A DNA stretch of 64,000 nt from Toxorhynchites rutilus septentrionalis. Lineage: Eukaryota; Arthropoda; Insecta; Diptera; Culicidae. The notes under the pieces were generated by a model. That model ran no database searches and was not told the DNA's origin. It saw only the letters and a list, made by a program, of their open reading frames with translations. The position numbers and the translations under genes are program-made. Positions 45,094 through 57,700 of this stretch are shown piece after piece. Position 1 is the first letter of the stretch; every line of letters begins with the position of its first letter. The DNA lies in NCBI RefSeq assembly GCF_029784135.1, contig NC_073745.1, forward strand, positions 65,091,210 through 65,155,209, given 5' to 3'.

Positions 45094-46706
45094 TTGACGT
45101 AGGACTACGTCTTTCATTTCTATACCGGGGTGTAAAATCAAAGTTTCGAAACCGAAAGCGTTACGCCGGAGACCGAGATTTTGAGCGTTAATAGCTCCCG
45201 AACAACTGAACGAAATGGTATGATAAACACTTCATTCGAAAGATAAAATGTCTACGCGTTATATACTTGTTACTTTTTGATCCAAAAACTTGTTTCAATA
45301 GCCTTAAAATTGTTCTCGAAACAGGCTATTGAAATCACCAATCGGTATATAAGCGAGCGCCGCTTGGAAATCCACTCAGTTCTAATTGAACAGCGATTGG
45401 AGCATGTTGTCGCTGTTGTGGTGAAGCTCTTCGTTTATCATGAAAGCGCGGATGAACGGTGTCACCAAGAGCCTTTTTGTGCACCTTAGGCCAGAAGGGA
45501 ATCCATCAGGAGGAGAGTGATGCCACAAACGGTTCCCCGGGAAGACATCGCTACACACACACATACACGCGCGGAATTCTTTCCGTTTGGATGCCATTCA
45601 GCATCGAGAAAGTTCCAGAAAGATCTAATCATTTCTGGAAAATAATCTGCCAGTTCCTCTGGGAATTAAAAAATACATTCATGTGAAAGAGTTTATTTTA
45701 ATGTTTTCTAACCATGTAACACAGCGATCAAATTCATTTGATTTTGTAATTTTTCAACCAAGTGTAATTAGCAGGAAAGCTTCTGAAGATTATTCTTCCC
45801 CATCAGTAGGATATTTCCGTATCCAATATTGTATGCGCACGCAATCGATTACTGCTCAGTCGCCGAAAGTTTCGAGCTCAGAGAGTTCATTCCCCTCTAG
45901 TTTGCCTTCCAAATTGCCATCGTAAACAACACCTTCTCTCGATTCAATCACACACAAAAGCATACTTAAGCGATATTCTGGTGGTGAGACGCATTCATTT
46001 TTCGTGAGGACATCGACAAGACAACACCGTTGCCTAACGCGCTGGAGGAAGTGGACGGCGAAGGATCGACACATACACGCGCAGAATTCTTTCCGTTTGG
46101 ATGCCATTCAGCATCGAGAAAGTTCCGGAAAGATCTAATCATTGCTGGAAAATAATCTGCCAGTTCCTCTGGGAATTTAAAAATACATTCATGTGAAAGA
46201 GTTTATTTTAATGTGTTCTATCCATGTAACACTGTGACCAAATATTTTTCAATCAAGTGCTATTAACAGGTGGTTATCGAGTTAGTATTAACCACTGGTG
46301 GGCTTCCAGTATCGAGGAAAATGTGGAAATATCTCATCGTTGCTGGAAAATAATCTGCCAGTTCCCCTTGGAATTGAAAATTACATTCAAACGAAAGAGT
46401 TTATTTTAATGTTTTCTATCCATAAAATATCCATATAATACATTTGGTTTTGTGATTTTTCAATCAAGTGCAGTTAGCAGGAAAGCGTATGAAGATTATT
46501 CTTCAGAACAAGGTTTTTCGTATCCTATATTGGATGCATACAACCTTGTGCCTCCGACGTAACGCTCTTTTCGAAGTCCACCAATATTCATTTATTCATT
46601 CATTCAGAATGGATTTTAATTCAACTTCAAACAAATGATCTCTAAATCAACGATAGTCCTACGTCACCCTTGCGGTTATACCATAGATACAACCCACTTC
46701 CTGTTT
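45094..46706 (+). mobile_element. Non-autonomous element B2, 1.6 kb
   Basis: The left end has GACGTAGGACTACGTC (45096-45111) then TTTCATTTCTATACCGGGG. The right end has CGATAGTCCTACGTCA (46651-46666) then, inverted, the GGGTTGTATC block. The sequence AAGCGTTACGCCGGAG just inside the left end is echoed in inverted form near the right end. Three direct repeats of about 100 bp (near 45632, 46139 and 46340) share TAATCTGCCAGTTCC and GAGTTTATTTTAATGT. A GGAATTCTTTCCGTTTGGAT block occurs twice (about 45574 and 46084). Confidence 0.7.
45338..45380 (+). promoter_or_regulatory. CCAAT/TATA/initiator core promoter in B2
   Basis: CCAAT (45339) is followed by TATATAAG (45346-45353) and an initiator TCAGT (45376-45380). 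TATA to the initiator A is 32 bp, the canonical insect spacing. A downstream ATG opens only a 26-codon frame (MKARMNGVTKSLFVH...) that ends in TGA. The block is conserved in B1, so it may drive a short or non-coding transcript. Confidence 0.55.
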
Positions 46707-46754
46707 TATAATTCTTTCTAACTTTTGCACATTTTCGGCAACTCTACAAACTAC

Positions 46755-47105
46755 AAACTGAAGAAGACATCTTCAGCTTGATGAAGACATTGACAAAATA
46801 AAATGACTGGTGCTCGGATATCGTCATTTCAGCTTAAGAGATCTAGCCATTGCATCAAACATCCCTCCCGAAACCGTTCGTCATATTTTGGTTGATGTTT
46901 TGGGCATCAGTGGCAGCACGACTAGTGCCAAAACAGATCATTTTTTCAAAACTTCTTCGCCATCAAGAGCCGAAGACATGCTTTAACGATCAAATTCTGC
47001 TTCCTCGTTCATCCAAAGCACTGGCGACGAGACATGGCACAAATGACAATGATACAAATTACCACTTCGTGGGACCCGTTTTAGCAGCATTGAAGACATA
47101 AAAAC
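46755..47105 (+). pseudogene. mariner transposase remnant
   Basis: Translated pieces read HFSLRDLAIASNIPPETVRH and ILVDVLGIS, the helix-turn-helix region of mariner transposases. ARLVPK and GDETW follow across frameshifts, the latter being the first catalytic Asp region. Beyond that only short coding echoes remain. No terminal repeats were found. Confidence 0.65.
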
Positions 47106-47374
47106 GAATTCTAAACGTGAACTGGCAATTCCTGAATACAGCTATAAAACCGTTTTGTTGACTTGATTGTTCGATAGAAAAGAATATTGCTTCAGAAGTG
47201 GGGCTTTTTTGATGGCGATTATATAAATTTAGATAATAAATAAGCATTTTCTTTAAAAACACGAATTTCCGTAATATATTTGACAGAATGTATGTTATAG
47301 GAAGGCGCGACGGAAAAATAGCAATTTTGGAGATGAATTTCGCATCTGCCTGTAATATGTTTCTTTTTTCGGTT

Positions 47375-47600
47375 TTGCTTCTCACAGATTTGTAAATTTA
47401 AACGTTCTTTTGCGCGATGAACGATTGATTTCGACATGTCAACCTTTCTGGCCACTTCCCGTACTGAAACCTTTTTTTTTTACTCTATTTAAATAAGAAC
47501 TGATAGAATCTGGTTTTCGACCCGTTTCCAGATTATCCTCAAACGTGTCAATTTTCACTGAATCACTGTTCGTTCGATTTTCTCACTTCCAGCTTTAATT
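47375..47600 (-). pseudogene. N-terminal remnant of a Tc1/mariner-superfamily transposase
   Basis: On the minus strand VREVARKVDMSKSIVHRAKE matches the pattern of the second helix-turn-helix of DD37E/maT-type transposases (compare SVRDVANKLNLSSSFVQRTK in the 4354-5343 gene). Upstream, FEDNLETGRKP resembles the usual linker. An A-run breaks the frame between them. No catalytic domain remains. Confidence 0.5.
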
Positions 47601-47910
47601 TTCTTTAACTTTCTTAGTGACAAGTGGTATTTTGTGAGCAATTTTTCGACATTGTTCTGTTCAAAGTACAGAATACAAATAACACGTTGCTGCACAGGGG
47701 CCTATCAGATAGTAAACAACAGGACGCATTAACAAAAATTGGCTATAATATAGAGGATTGCGAAATGACATCCTTGTCTGACTTCGTCCATACTTTCTGG
47801 GACAGTTTCTGATTGTTTTATTGTTTTGTTCGTCACTGAATGTTCGAGAAGTACAAAACAAATTTCCAGTTAAAATTCTGTCGTTTTTATGTTGTTACTC
47901 TGGTTTTGTG

Positions 47911-48135
47911 TGTTTTTCTGTTTTTCTGTTTTTCTGTTTTTCTGTTTTTCTGTTTTTCTGTTTTTTTGTTTTTCTGTTTTTCTGTTTTTCTGTTTTTCTG
48001 TTTTTCTGTTTTTCTGTTTTTCTGTTTTTATGTTTTTATGTTTTTATGTTTTTATGTTTTTATGTTTTTCTGTTTTTCTGTTTTTCTGTTTTTCTATTTT
48101 TCTGTTTTTATGTTTTACTGTTTTTCTGTTGTTCT
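47911..48135 (+). repeat. (GTTTTTCT)n octamer array
   Basis: About 27 units of GTTTTTCT with GTTTTTAT variants form a strand-asymmetric pyrimidine-rich tract. It translates to Phe/Cys/Val/Leu strings in all three frames, which are artefacts. It lies about 110-140 bp upstream of the second LINE copy. Confidence 0.9.
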
Positions 48136-48271
48136 GTTTTCCTATATTTCTCTATGAACTACACCGTCTCATTACATTACACAATAACATGACTTGTATG
48201 CATTCTGAGTGGTAAACTCTAGAATATGCGTGATGACAGTGCATGTCTGAAGGAATTTCTTCAACGAACAA

Positions 48272-49012
48272 TCCCCCGATTTTGGACCGGTGGCTTCACT
48301 CGATTATCCCTAAGGTTAGCCTTAAACCATGGTTCAAAAGTCTGGACTTGAGTCGGGACTTTATTCGCACCTTCTCTCGACTCATGTCCAATCACTGCTC
48401 GTTAGACGCGCTAGTCTTTCGTTTTAATCTTGCCGATAAAAATATCTGTGCTTGTGGCCAAGGTTATCACGACATCGAACACGTTGTTTGGTCTTGTGAG
48501 GTGTATCTTGTTGTCAGATCGAATTTAGAAAACTCTCTTCGGGGCCGGAGGAAGGCAGCCCAATGTGCCGGTGAGAGATGTGTTGGTTCGGTTAGACCTT
48601 GATTACATGTCCCAAATATATGTCTTCCTAAAAGTTATCGATCTTCGTTTGTGATTATCCTTGTATCCTTAGATTTTCCTTTTCCTTTTCCTTCGCGAGA
48701 AATCAAATCCATTCTTACTAACAATAGAATAAGATGAAATGTAAATACATATTAGATATAAGATAGGCTTAAGAATTGAGTATGATGAATGTTAATGTGA
48801 ATGTGAATGTGAACATTGTCAACATATCCTTATATCCCTTCCTGTTTCTGAAGAAAATATGTCACCCTTCTAAACTCGAGCAAACCGCGAGTAATCGGTT
48901 CTCTACTTCATTAACACTAGAATTAATGAAAAATGTTTATATATACTTGTAACAATACTTGTAACTTGTAACTTGTAACTTGAGCCTGTAAAAATAAACG
49001 AATTAATAAAAA
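48272..49012 (+). mobile_element. Second, strongly 5'-truncated copy of the same LINE family
   Basis: The coding part begins DRWLHSIIPKVSLKPWFKSL and includes CACGQGYHDIEHVVWSC, corresponding to the polyprotein tail of the 31.8-kb copy. A one-base frameshift near 48560 breaks the last ~35 codons. The 3' UTR shares ACCGCGAGTAATCGGTT, and the end has an ACTTGTA tandem (48945-48980) and AATTAATAAAAAAAA. RT and RNase H are absent. Confidence 0.8.
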
Positions 49013-49120
49013 AAATCCACCGATCAGAGCATCGAACAGAGAACAGAGAATCGAACCCGAACATCCGGCATGATAATGTGTGATGCTAAGCACTCGGTCA
49101 CGGATATACGGAGACCATTC
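49013..49120 (-). repeat. tRNA-like SINE head
   Basis: On the minus strand, GACCGAGTGCTTAGC (A-box region, close to the Leu/Ser tRNA form) is followed 30 bp later by GTTCGGGTTCGATTCTC (B-box). No acceptor-stem pairing or anticodon loop is convincing. It directly follows the A-rich end of the LINE fragment. Confidence 0.55.
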
Positions 49121-52100
49121 TGACTGTTCCAAATAAAATCTTACGTAAAATTGTTGGGACTCCTTTTGCCCTAACCTCTATGATCTTGAATATAGGTTAT
49201 TTCGTATTACGTTAGTGAAACTAGATTTAACCACGATATTACCCGGTACAAACTCTGTGTTTTAAGTGTTTTAGCACTAGTGTTATGTGAATTTATTTTC
49301 TCCAAAAGCATCACTTGATCGTAAAAAAGCAAAATATCAGCCGATCATGCAGTGTTCTTTAAGCGTTGAGTTCAGGACTTAGACAACCCGAGGCTATATC
49401 AATATAGTTTTGGTTTTGTTTTTGTTTTCGAAGCACTTCTCAGAGAAGTGAATCTACTTTTACAATTTTTTTGGTAAGTTACAGCTTTGTGGTTTCTACT
49501 ATCTACTGTGAAAGAGCTTCTTCCCGTCATATGATGCCATGTGTCATGTCCTTTGTTTATCTCTTCCGAGTCGATCAATCACATATAACGATGCGCAATT
49601 AAATTAAAGTTAGGTTGACTCGTGACTAACAGCAGCACGAATAGCTAATTATGGAAGACTTAAAAACAAACCGAAACAGAACGAGTTTGAACTATGTTTG
49701 CAAAAAATGCGTTTTTTCTCTCGACAGCAAAACAAAACCTGCGATAATAATGATTGTTCTGATAGGAACACATCACGGGGTCCCCAGCTTCCCGCGAGGA
49801 ACGACTTCTTTCGGACACAACACGTCAATTTCAATCGCTTCCAAATCTTGTGGCCCAACGCTGGGGGTCAATTGTGAAACCGAACACTTCAGCTGATGAC
49901 CAACACTCCGATTTGGCTTTGAAGAGTGATCGAGAATTTGATCACACTTAAGCAAGTGAATTGATTGACGGACATTTTTTTGCAGCGGTATCAGAAATTG
50001 ATGGTAGGCCTTCTGTTAGCCGACGTCACCGACAGAAAAATGTACTAAGTAGAATTGAGACAGTCAAAATCAAATGCGAGAAGTAAGATTCCGGCAGACA
50101 TGCGCCATTTATCAGACCACATCCTATCCCTTGAAACATGTGGGGAAGTTGATGCCCAACTGAGAGCAGAAACAAAAAATTTAACTTTGATAAATTCCGC
50201 TGCAAACGCTAGTATACACTCGGCGCACACTATCGTGTTCATCTTGCACGGCCGGCTTCTCTATCGCATCTACCGAACAAGAGCTGACATCCTGTCGCAT
50301 CCTCCATCGAGTCTCATTAGCCGCCTCTATCCAGCGGGAATCAGCATAATCCACCCCGTTCGCGTCGTCTCAAGATCGCTTCATATAAAATTAATAGCAT
50401 CGAAGTTCTATATTTATACACACACAGGAGAAGACGCTGCTGCACCACATATGGCAAACGGTGGGGGTGTGGCGGGTACCGATTTGTCGGTACAACATTT
50501 TCAAAACCCCTGGTACTCCTTGCCTTAGTACTCGGAATTATACATACATATAGATAGTGAATATAGTAAAGCAGAGCAGTGGCATAATCATCGCCGGTTG
50601 AAGTCGCGGGAAAATTATCTCGATTACAGCCGCATTGAATTTTATTTATTAACAAATTCGGTCGGAATAAATACGGCCATACATCGGCGAGTGTCGAGTA
50701 GTACTGCACCGGAGAGAATCAAGAGCGCATAAGTGCCGCTTACAGTTTGCGGTGTGCACTGACAGTGACCAACAAAAATACAAAATACATTTGAGCAATA
50801 CTTATCATTTCTGAAAAGAACTCATGATATTGACACATAAAAACCAAGTACTCAATATCCATTGAGGTTTGGCGATTTTATGCCAAAAATTGAAATGAAA
50901 AATGAAATGAGCTAGTAAGCTGTAAGCTAGAACATACTGCCCAAATATGCATGGTTGACGTAAACGCCAACTGTGTTTTTCGATACAATTAAAATTACAA
51001 AAATTATTAAACCCCTTTGGCCCGCTTTTGATCGTTAATATTTATTAAATAGATACAGATTCTTCTATATAAATTGTTCACGGTCATGGTTATTCTGCTA
51101 GAGAAAAGAAATTCCCGGCACTGAGTATTGTTGGTGGTTACGTCAACCATGCATATTTGGGCAGCATAGCTCAGCAACAAATTAGCGTAGAAATTACAAC
51201 AACGACGATAATATGTAAATTGTGTTCATGAGATGTATACTTTTCATGAGATGTATCTTTTTTTTTCGAATGACATGGCTGCAACAAAAAACTCAAAACA
51301 GCTAATAACACAACTTACCTCTAAACTTCACGCCACTACGATGGAACCAATTACGTTTAATCTATGATAACCTGACTCAACAATACGTCAAACTCAAACC
51401 GTGTTGGCGGATATACATGCCTGTGCATTCCAAAAAAGTCAACACGAACTTTTGCCCCGTATTACTCTACTAATTAAAAAATCCGCTAGTAATACTACGT
51501 TGAGACGTCAAGTTTTCTTTAAGAACGTTAGTACTATCTAAGAAGAAGACGATTGTGGAGACAGAGGAAAACCATAACTATTTTCAAGCGGTGTTCGATA
51601 AATCACATAATAAAAAAAGACAGAAGTGGCAGAAGAATAGTGACTAGTCGTTGGATTGTGCATATCACGATAAAAGATGCCAAAGGGAATATTCTAAAAA
51701 CTATCCTCGGGGGTCCTGGATGAGATGGCTGCTGCGTTATGTGTGGATAAAATAATGAAAAGTATATATGCTAAATTCCTCAACGCTAAATTGGACTAAT
51801 AACAAAACAAAATAGACAGCTCAAATCGGACGATCCGTTCTCGAAAGATGCTAGAACGAATTCATTTTGATATTTGAAGATTGAAATAATTTGTTTCGTT
51901 TTTATAGCTATTTCCAACAAAACTGTCACCAGATAGTGTTACACTCACACTTATACACTTATTTTCAATATTGTATTATTTTTTCCTGTATACTGCTTCT
52001 TCCTCTTTGGTTGTCTTCAAGAGACTTTGAACTTTGCAGTTTATTCACATCTAACCTTTACTATGTGTCGTATCTAAAAAAACACCCGACTTTCGTGAAC

Positions 52101-54051
52101 CTTGTGTAATTTTTTTTAGAAGCAGCTGAAGAAGGTTGATTCATGATTCAATATAGCTGGCCATTGGGTTGTAATATTTTCCTACTCCTGCACTGCATTT
52201 CGAGCGAGCGATTTACAACGAGTAATTTGTACCTAAGGCTTTGTAACGTTAGTGATATATGAAAACAACAACAGCACACAAAACCGATTCGAACCGATTG
52301 TTTGCGCCCGAAAACTGCGTACCCACGTCATAATTTAAAGTAATACTCGTTCACCTGGCAACCTAACACATGTAAATAACGCTGTCAAATTGATTTTCAT
52401 AATTAAGCGCCACTGCTCGCTGTCTAGAGTAGCACCAGAAGACTGAAATCGCGGAAAACGGCTTTTATACTTGCTACACGGGCACAGCTAATCATTTAGA
52501 TGGTTATTTTTAACACAACTGGAGGAGCGCAAATTAGAGCAATCAAAACGTGAGATTTAGCACAACAGAAAATCAAGCATCGAACGCATATTTTATTGTA
52601 CAATGAAATGAATTTTCGTGACAAAAAGTAAACAAGAAGTAGTAAACAAAGTCTCGATTGATAGAATTTTGTTCTCGAGAGTTTTTTTTTTAAGTATTCT
52701 TAGAATATTACATTTTTATCTGCATTTATTACATTTATCTGAACTAATTGAAAATGAACTTTTCATCGTTGAAAGAAGGAGAATATTCATTCCAATATCT
52801 AATTTTCATTTCTCAACGTGACCGAAATCTCGTAACACTCAAAACCAATCGACATGTGCAAACATGGCAACCTTGCTTGGACGCAAAACAAACGTCAAAA
52901 TTGTTCGACCCGTATTTGTAATGCAATTTACTCTCTAGCACATTAGATAGAGATTGAAAGTGTTGACATTTAAATTATTACTTGAAGTTATTTTTGACAC
53001 TTACTCAACTTTTCTCAACTTAATCCTCAAGAGCAGCATGAATTAAAAAGAAGCAGAAGAAGCTTCAGCTTCAACTGGATTTTATCCATTACCAGCTGAC
53101 CCGGAAAACTTCGTCCCAGCCACAATTGATATTTTCATTGAAGTATTCTAGTGTAGAGACACGAATTTCGGACGTTTTTTTTCGAGCTCCGTAAAAATAA
53201 GGCAAAGAATATTTTCACTATCCATTGTATCATTATTTGTTCATCTATCTTTTAACAATAAAACACAATCTGAACAGAGAAATAAATGTTCATAACAAGA
53301 ATAGTTTTAAGCTGATGATGTGAGGGGTTCAAAAAAAAGTTGTGACATGGCGTACACGATTCCAGACCTTCTGGTAATCTGAAACAAAGAAATCGAACAG
53401 ATTCTGAATCAGTAAACAACCTCAGACAAGTCAAAAACATCTTTTTTGACAAAATGGCAGCCGTTTGAAAAACAAAATACTGTATAAAAGGTTTTTTCTT
53501 ACGTTCCTCGATTTTTTTAAAAATAGTAAAATTTAAAAATGTTATTTTTCGGAGGTTCATGCGATAGAGAGATGCAGGTGAATTTTATTCCTATAAATTC
53601 GACATGAATCGGTTCAGTAGAACTTGAGAAATCGTGTACGTCAGTTTGGAAAAACTAGTTTCGAGAAAACGCGTTTGAAGTTCATTGTTATGGCCGTACC
53701 AGGTTAGATACCGTATCACTAAAATACCTCTAGTTCGGTAAATAATAGGATTTTCGATAAGTTCTTTCTAGGGTATTTTCTTGAATGTCTAAACTACAGA
53801 AATATGAAGGATTAAAAAGATTTTCTTTCAATTTTCTAGACTTGAATACTGCCTTAAAAAATTTCGGACACTCAATTTCCCACAGAAATTAGTTTTTGTG
53901 CGTGATCTATATTCGTGGTCTATAGTTTCTTCTTGGCATAAAAACCTACCGCAGACTAAGCCGCATCAAACCTGATATTGACTGTTCAAATCCGTTGCTC
54001 CATTCTCAAGTTAAATCGTAAGGAACGGATAGCAAATCATTTTATTTATAT
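49121..54051. other. Repeat-poor stretch without a recognised gene
   Basis: A 157-codon plus-strand frame (50055-50528) and an overlapping minus-strand frame (50341-50709) show no family motif, and splice support is lacking. GC content is raised at 50050-50550. Repeat tails appear at 51998-52050 (CTT/AACTTTGCAG type) and 53093-53135 (AGCTGACCCGG type). Otherwise nothing was recognised. Confidence 0.35.
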
Positions 54052-54641
54052 AGCCATTCCATGCCAAACCGGTATAGTGGTTCTCAGATTTCCATGAAAA
54101 GTAGTAGTTTTGTTCTTTATTGCAAAATATTAGACCCGTATTTTTTTTATTTCTTCGTTACGGTGCTCATTTCCATTTTAGGGTGGTCCAAAAAATGATT
54201 TTTTTCAACTTTTTCTCAAAAATGATTTATTTTGATTTAATTATCATGATCGATATATCAATTTGAAGCCAATGTGCTAACCTTTCGTTACAAAATATTG
54301 AACTTGCAAAAACAATGGATTTTTTTTCGTAATTATTGATTGTAGTTGTTTTTTGTTGTTTTCATGGCTTTGGACTAGAGGGCACTATATTGTTCTATAT
54401 TTTTCCTTGAAAGTTGAAGATTTTTTACATAACATATCTCGATATCAGGGATGCTATTTTTTCGTTTTTGAGATTTGACTGCAATTTGATATGTCGACCA
54501 TCTAAAAAAGTTCAGTGTTTCAAAAATTATGAATTTATGTTATGAAAAAAAAACAGGTCTAATGTTTTGTGATAAAGAACAAAATTACCACTTTTCACGA
54601 AAATCTGAAAACCACTATATCAATTTGGCATGGAACGGCTG
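54052..54641. mobile_element. Repeat D copy D2
   Basis: The left end, TAGCCATTCCATGCCAAACC, and the right end, GGCATGGAACGGCTG, with GTGGTTCTCAGATTT subterminal blocks, form inverted repeats of about 80 bp. The inside is A/T-rich and non-coding. It is about half the length of D1. Confidence 0.6.
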
Positions 54642-54654
54642 TATATAGATTTAA

Positions 54655-54671
54655 TAAAGAATAAATAATAA

Positions 54672-54731
<60 letters not shown>

Positions 54732-54742
54732 ATTAAATAAAT
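54655..54742. repeat. (AAAT)n microsatellite
   Basis: About 18 AAAT/TAAA units lie just past the right end of D2. Confidence 0.9.
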
Positions 54743-57700
54743 AATAAAAATCGCTAAAAATGACTTTCAATTTTTCCATGTTTTCCAATGGTTTTCATAA
54801 CTTTTTTGGTATATAAACCTGACGCAGACTTAGACTCATCAAATTTGATACTGACTGTTCAAATCCGTTGCTTCGTTCTCGAGTTAAATCGTGATGAACG
54901 GACACCAAATCATTTTTATTTATATAGATTCTCAGAAAATTTCCCAAAAATAATAATTTTAGTTTTTGGATTTTTTCCTTCTTCTACATTCGAATATTAC
55001 ATAACCTTTCTCGTTCCGCTCACTGTACAAACTCTGAGCCACAGTAAACGCTCTCCGTTACGATTGCAGCGTGGAACATTTAAATCATGATGCACTTGAA
55101 GAAACAGCACGCCGTCTATACGTATGTACCTAGAATCGCGTGTTCCAGAGAGAGGGCAACGAAAAAGAAAAAAAATTCCGGAAAAAGACAACCGATACCG
55201 GCGATTGAGGGCGTGAAAATGAGCGGCTGTTTCGGAAGCACTTGACGTGGGAAAAATCGCAAAAAAAGGTGAAAATGGGAATGCACAAATCACGTGACAA
55301 TCGGACAAAAGCGCCCCCGTGCTCTGCGTTGGCAGCTGTTCCGAATCAACGGAAGCTGCCATCGATTGTGCCTGCCGTGGCAACGGAAGCTGTATCGAAA
55401 GCTGCTGTGACCATTAGAGGGCTGACTGTTCTACATACACAATTTCGACCATTCGGCTTATCCCAAAATATCCATCGCTCTCCGGTCGGAAACGGGGACA
55501 GTGCATCAATTGTAATTATCCGGGGCAACAACAACGAGAAAAAAAACCGTTATCGTGTATAGTTTCCCGTTCTGCACTTGCTGTAAGTGGCTCACGGAAT
55601 CGAAGCAGCAGATATGTAGAAGTGGGCGGCAAGTTCAAGTGCATTTCGTGCAGTGGCACGATTCGAAACAAATTACAATAGCAGAAAAAAGTAAAACAGA
55701 TGAATAATTGAAACGCTGAGCTCTCATCTCCTCACCCGGATGGGTTCCCTCAATCGGAAACGAGACGTCCTCAGCGGGAAAATAGAAATGCGGAACTCCG
55801 CACGAGCACGTATCACAACGGGGCGGGACGTGCGACCGGTGTCAATCTTACGCATCTACAGATCTCGAAGCGCGAGGGAGTTAAACAGGCTCGGCAAGTT
55901 CTGGACAACAACAGACGTCGTGTCATCACTCTGAATCGACGTTACGTTACCCGTCACGACCACATCGATAATGATGATGATGATTGACAGCCTGACTGGT
56001 CCCGGAACGCGACGCGAATCGGTTGCTGCGCGAGATGGCGCTCCGCTCCAACAGGACAAGGAAATGGGGACGCCCGGTGGGGGAGGTGTGAACGTGTGTG
56101 GCATTATGACAGCTAATCTGATTCGATTTGATTAACCGGCCAATTTAATCTCCTCCGGGCATTGTCAGGTTGTCCCAGTTTTGTGCGGTCGGTGCGGTCA
56201 GCCCGTAGAATCACTTCATGCTCGATTCTAATTCGATTTAATTATAGCTAGAAATTGCTGCCCTCCCTCGCAAGCAGATTCAACCTGCTCCAGCCAGACT
56301 TGGGTGGGTCTTCACGAACTCCCCGGTGTGGATGTGTTTGTTTGTGAACCACTTTTTTTCCTGTACCTACATGCAACACACAACCAACTGCTGCACGTCA
56401 CGGCGACTAGCAGTTATGCATAATTAAAATTAAATTCATCATCACCCACTTTACTCGGCACGATTGGCGTTTTTTTTTTGCCCCAACACTCGCTCGAAAG
56501 TACCTAACCTTATAAAGTCACCCGGCTGCAGCACTGGTCCTCCACCGGCATCCAATTAGTGAATTGACAGCAAATGTGGCCGCGATGGGGGAGGCCCGAC
56601 GTCTGTTACGGGTTACGAGTATATAGATTTTTTTTTGAGTTTGAATTAGATAGTTTTCAACAGGGAGTACCATTTTTTCGCAAAACGCGAATCTGGGTCA
56701 CGCTGCTCTTGCGCGGCAAAGTTGGCGAATCTCAATCGCAATTTATAGACTGAATATTGTTTAGTCAATAAACTGAGTGAAAATTGAAGATGTTCAAATG
56801 ATAGATGAGACTGATTCATCAGAAGTGACAAGTGTGGGAATAACGTCGTGTTCTACGTGTTAATTTTGGTTGCATGTAAGCTCATTTATTATCATGAATA
56901 ATTGACTCGCAAACACTAAATGACTCTGAAGTACCGGAATCATGCCACATTTACAGCGTGTGAGAAACAAACTCAATCGATCGAGACTAGCTGCTTGTTT
57001 CAGAGCACTCGATTCATTAACACATTTCATATTTATTGCCGTAACCGCCGTGCTTGAATGGTAACTAATTGGAAAAAGCAAACGACCCCAGCACCAAGTT
57101 TAGACCGGAAAATTTATAAGTATTGATCGAATCATTCTCGGATAAGGTGATGGTGTGTAATAAGATTGTGTAGCACAAATGATTCGGACGCTTTTCTAAT
57201 TCTAAATAAAGAGCTTTCACAAAATATCAGTTCAATTGGTATTCTTAACAGATCGGGCTATCTAGGTTAACCTATTGGGGATATCTCCCCAATAGTCCGA
57301 TTGCAAATATATTCTTGAATCTGGCTGATGGGTTGAACAATGCAACGAATATTGTTGGCTTATCATTCTCCTTGGCTTCAAAGGAATTGTCAACACGCGC
57401 GCTCAGCACAACAATAGCTCCACAAATCGCCATTCATCCTCAAACAGGAATATTGTGTGGGAACAGGAACAAAAGAGATTTCCATTCCCACGTTGTCCTG
57501 AACCAGTGAAGGAAAAAAAATCGAATAATCTCAGTTTGCGCAGCTGAGGATGAGATATTGTTCGTACTTCTTACTGATGACGAACCACTATGATCTGAGA
57601 ACCAAGAGAACTTCATTTTGTCGGGAAGGGACTCCCAACAGATTAAGCGTTGATCATGGATCGAATCATGATCGCCTAATTTCCACTCTTAGTCCTGATG

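Noticed and set aside
47821..48215. Three overlapping Phe/Val/Cys-rich membrane-like proteins
   Set aside because: All are translations of the GTTTTTCT tandem array in three frames.
49013..49120. Intact tRNA gene on the minus strand
   Set aside because: Pol III boxes are visible but acceptor and anticodon stems do not pair convincingly.
50055..50528. 157-codon open frame
   Set aside because: No recognisable domain, no splice or promoter support, and an overlapping frame of similar length on the other strand. Left as unassigned.
55242..55562. 106-codon frame in the GC-rich island
   Set aside because: No motif and no supported splice sites; the minus strand is equally open.
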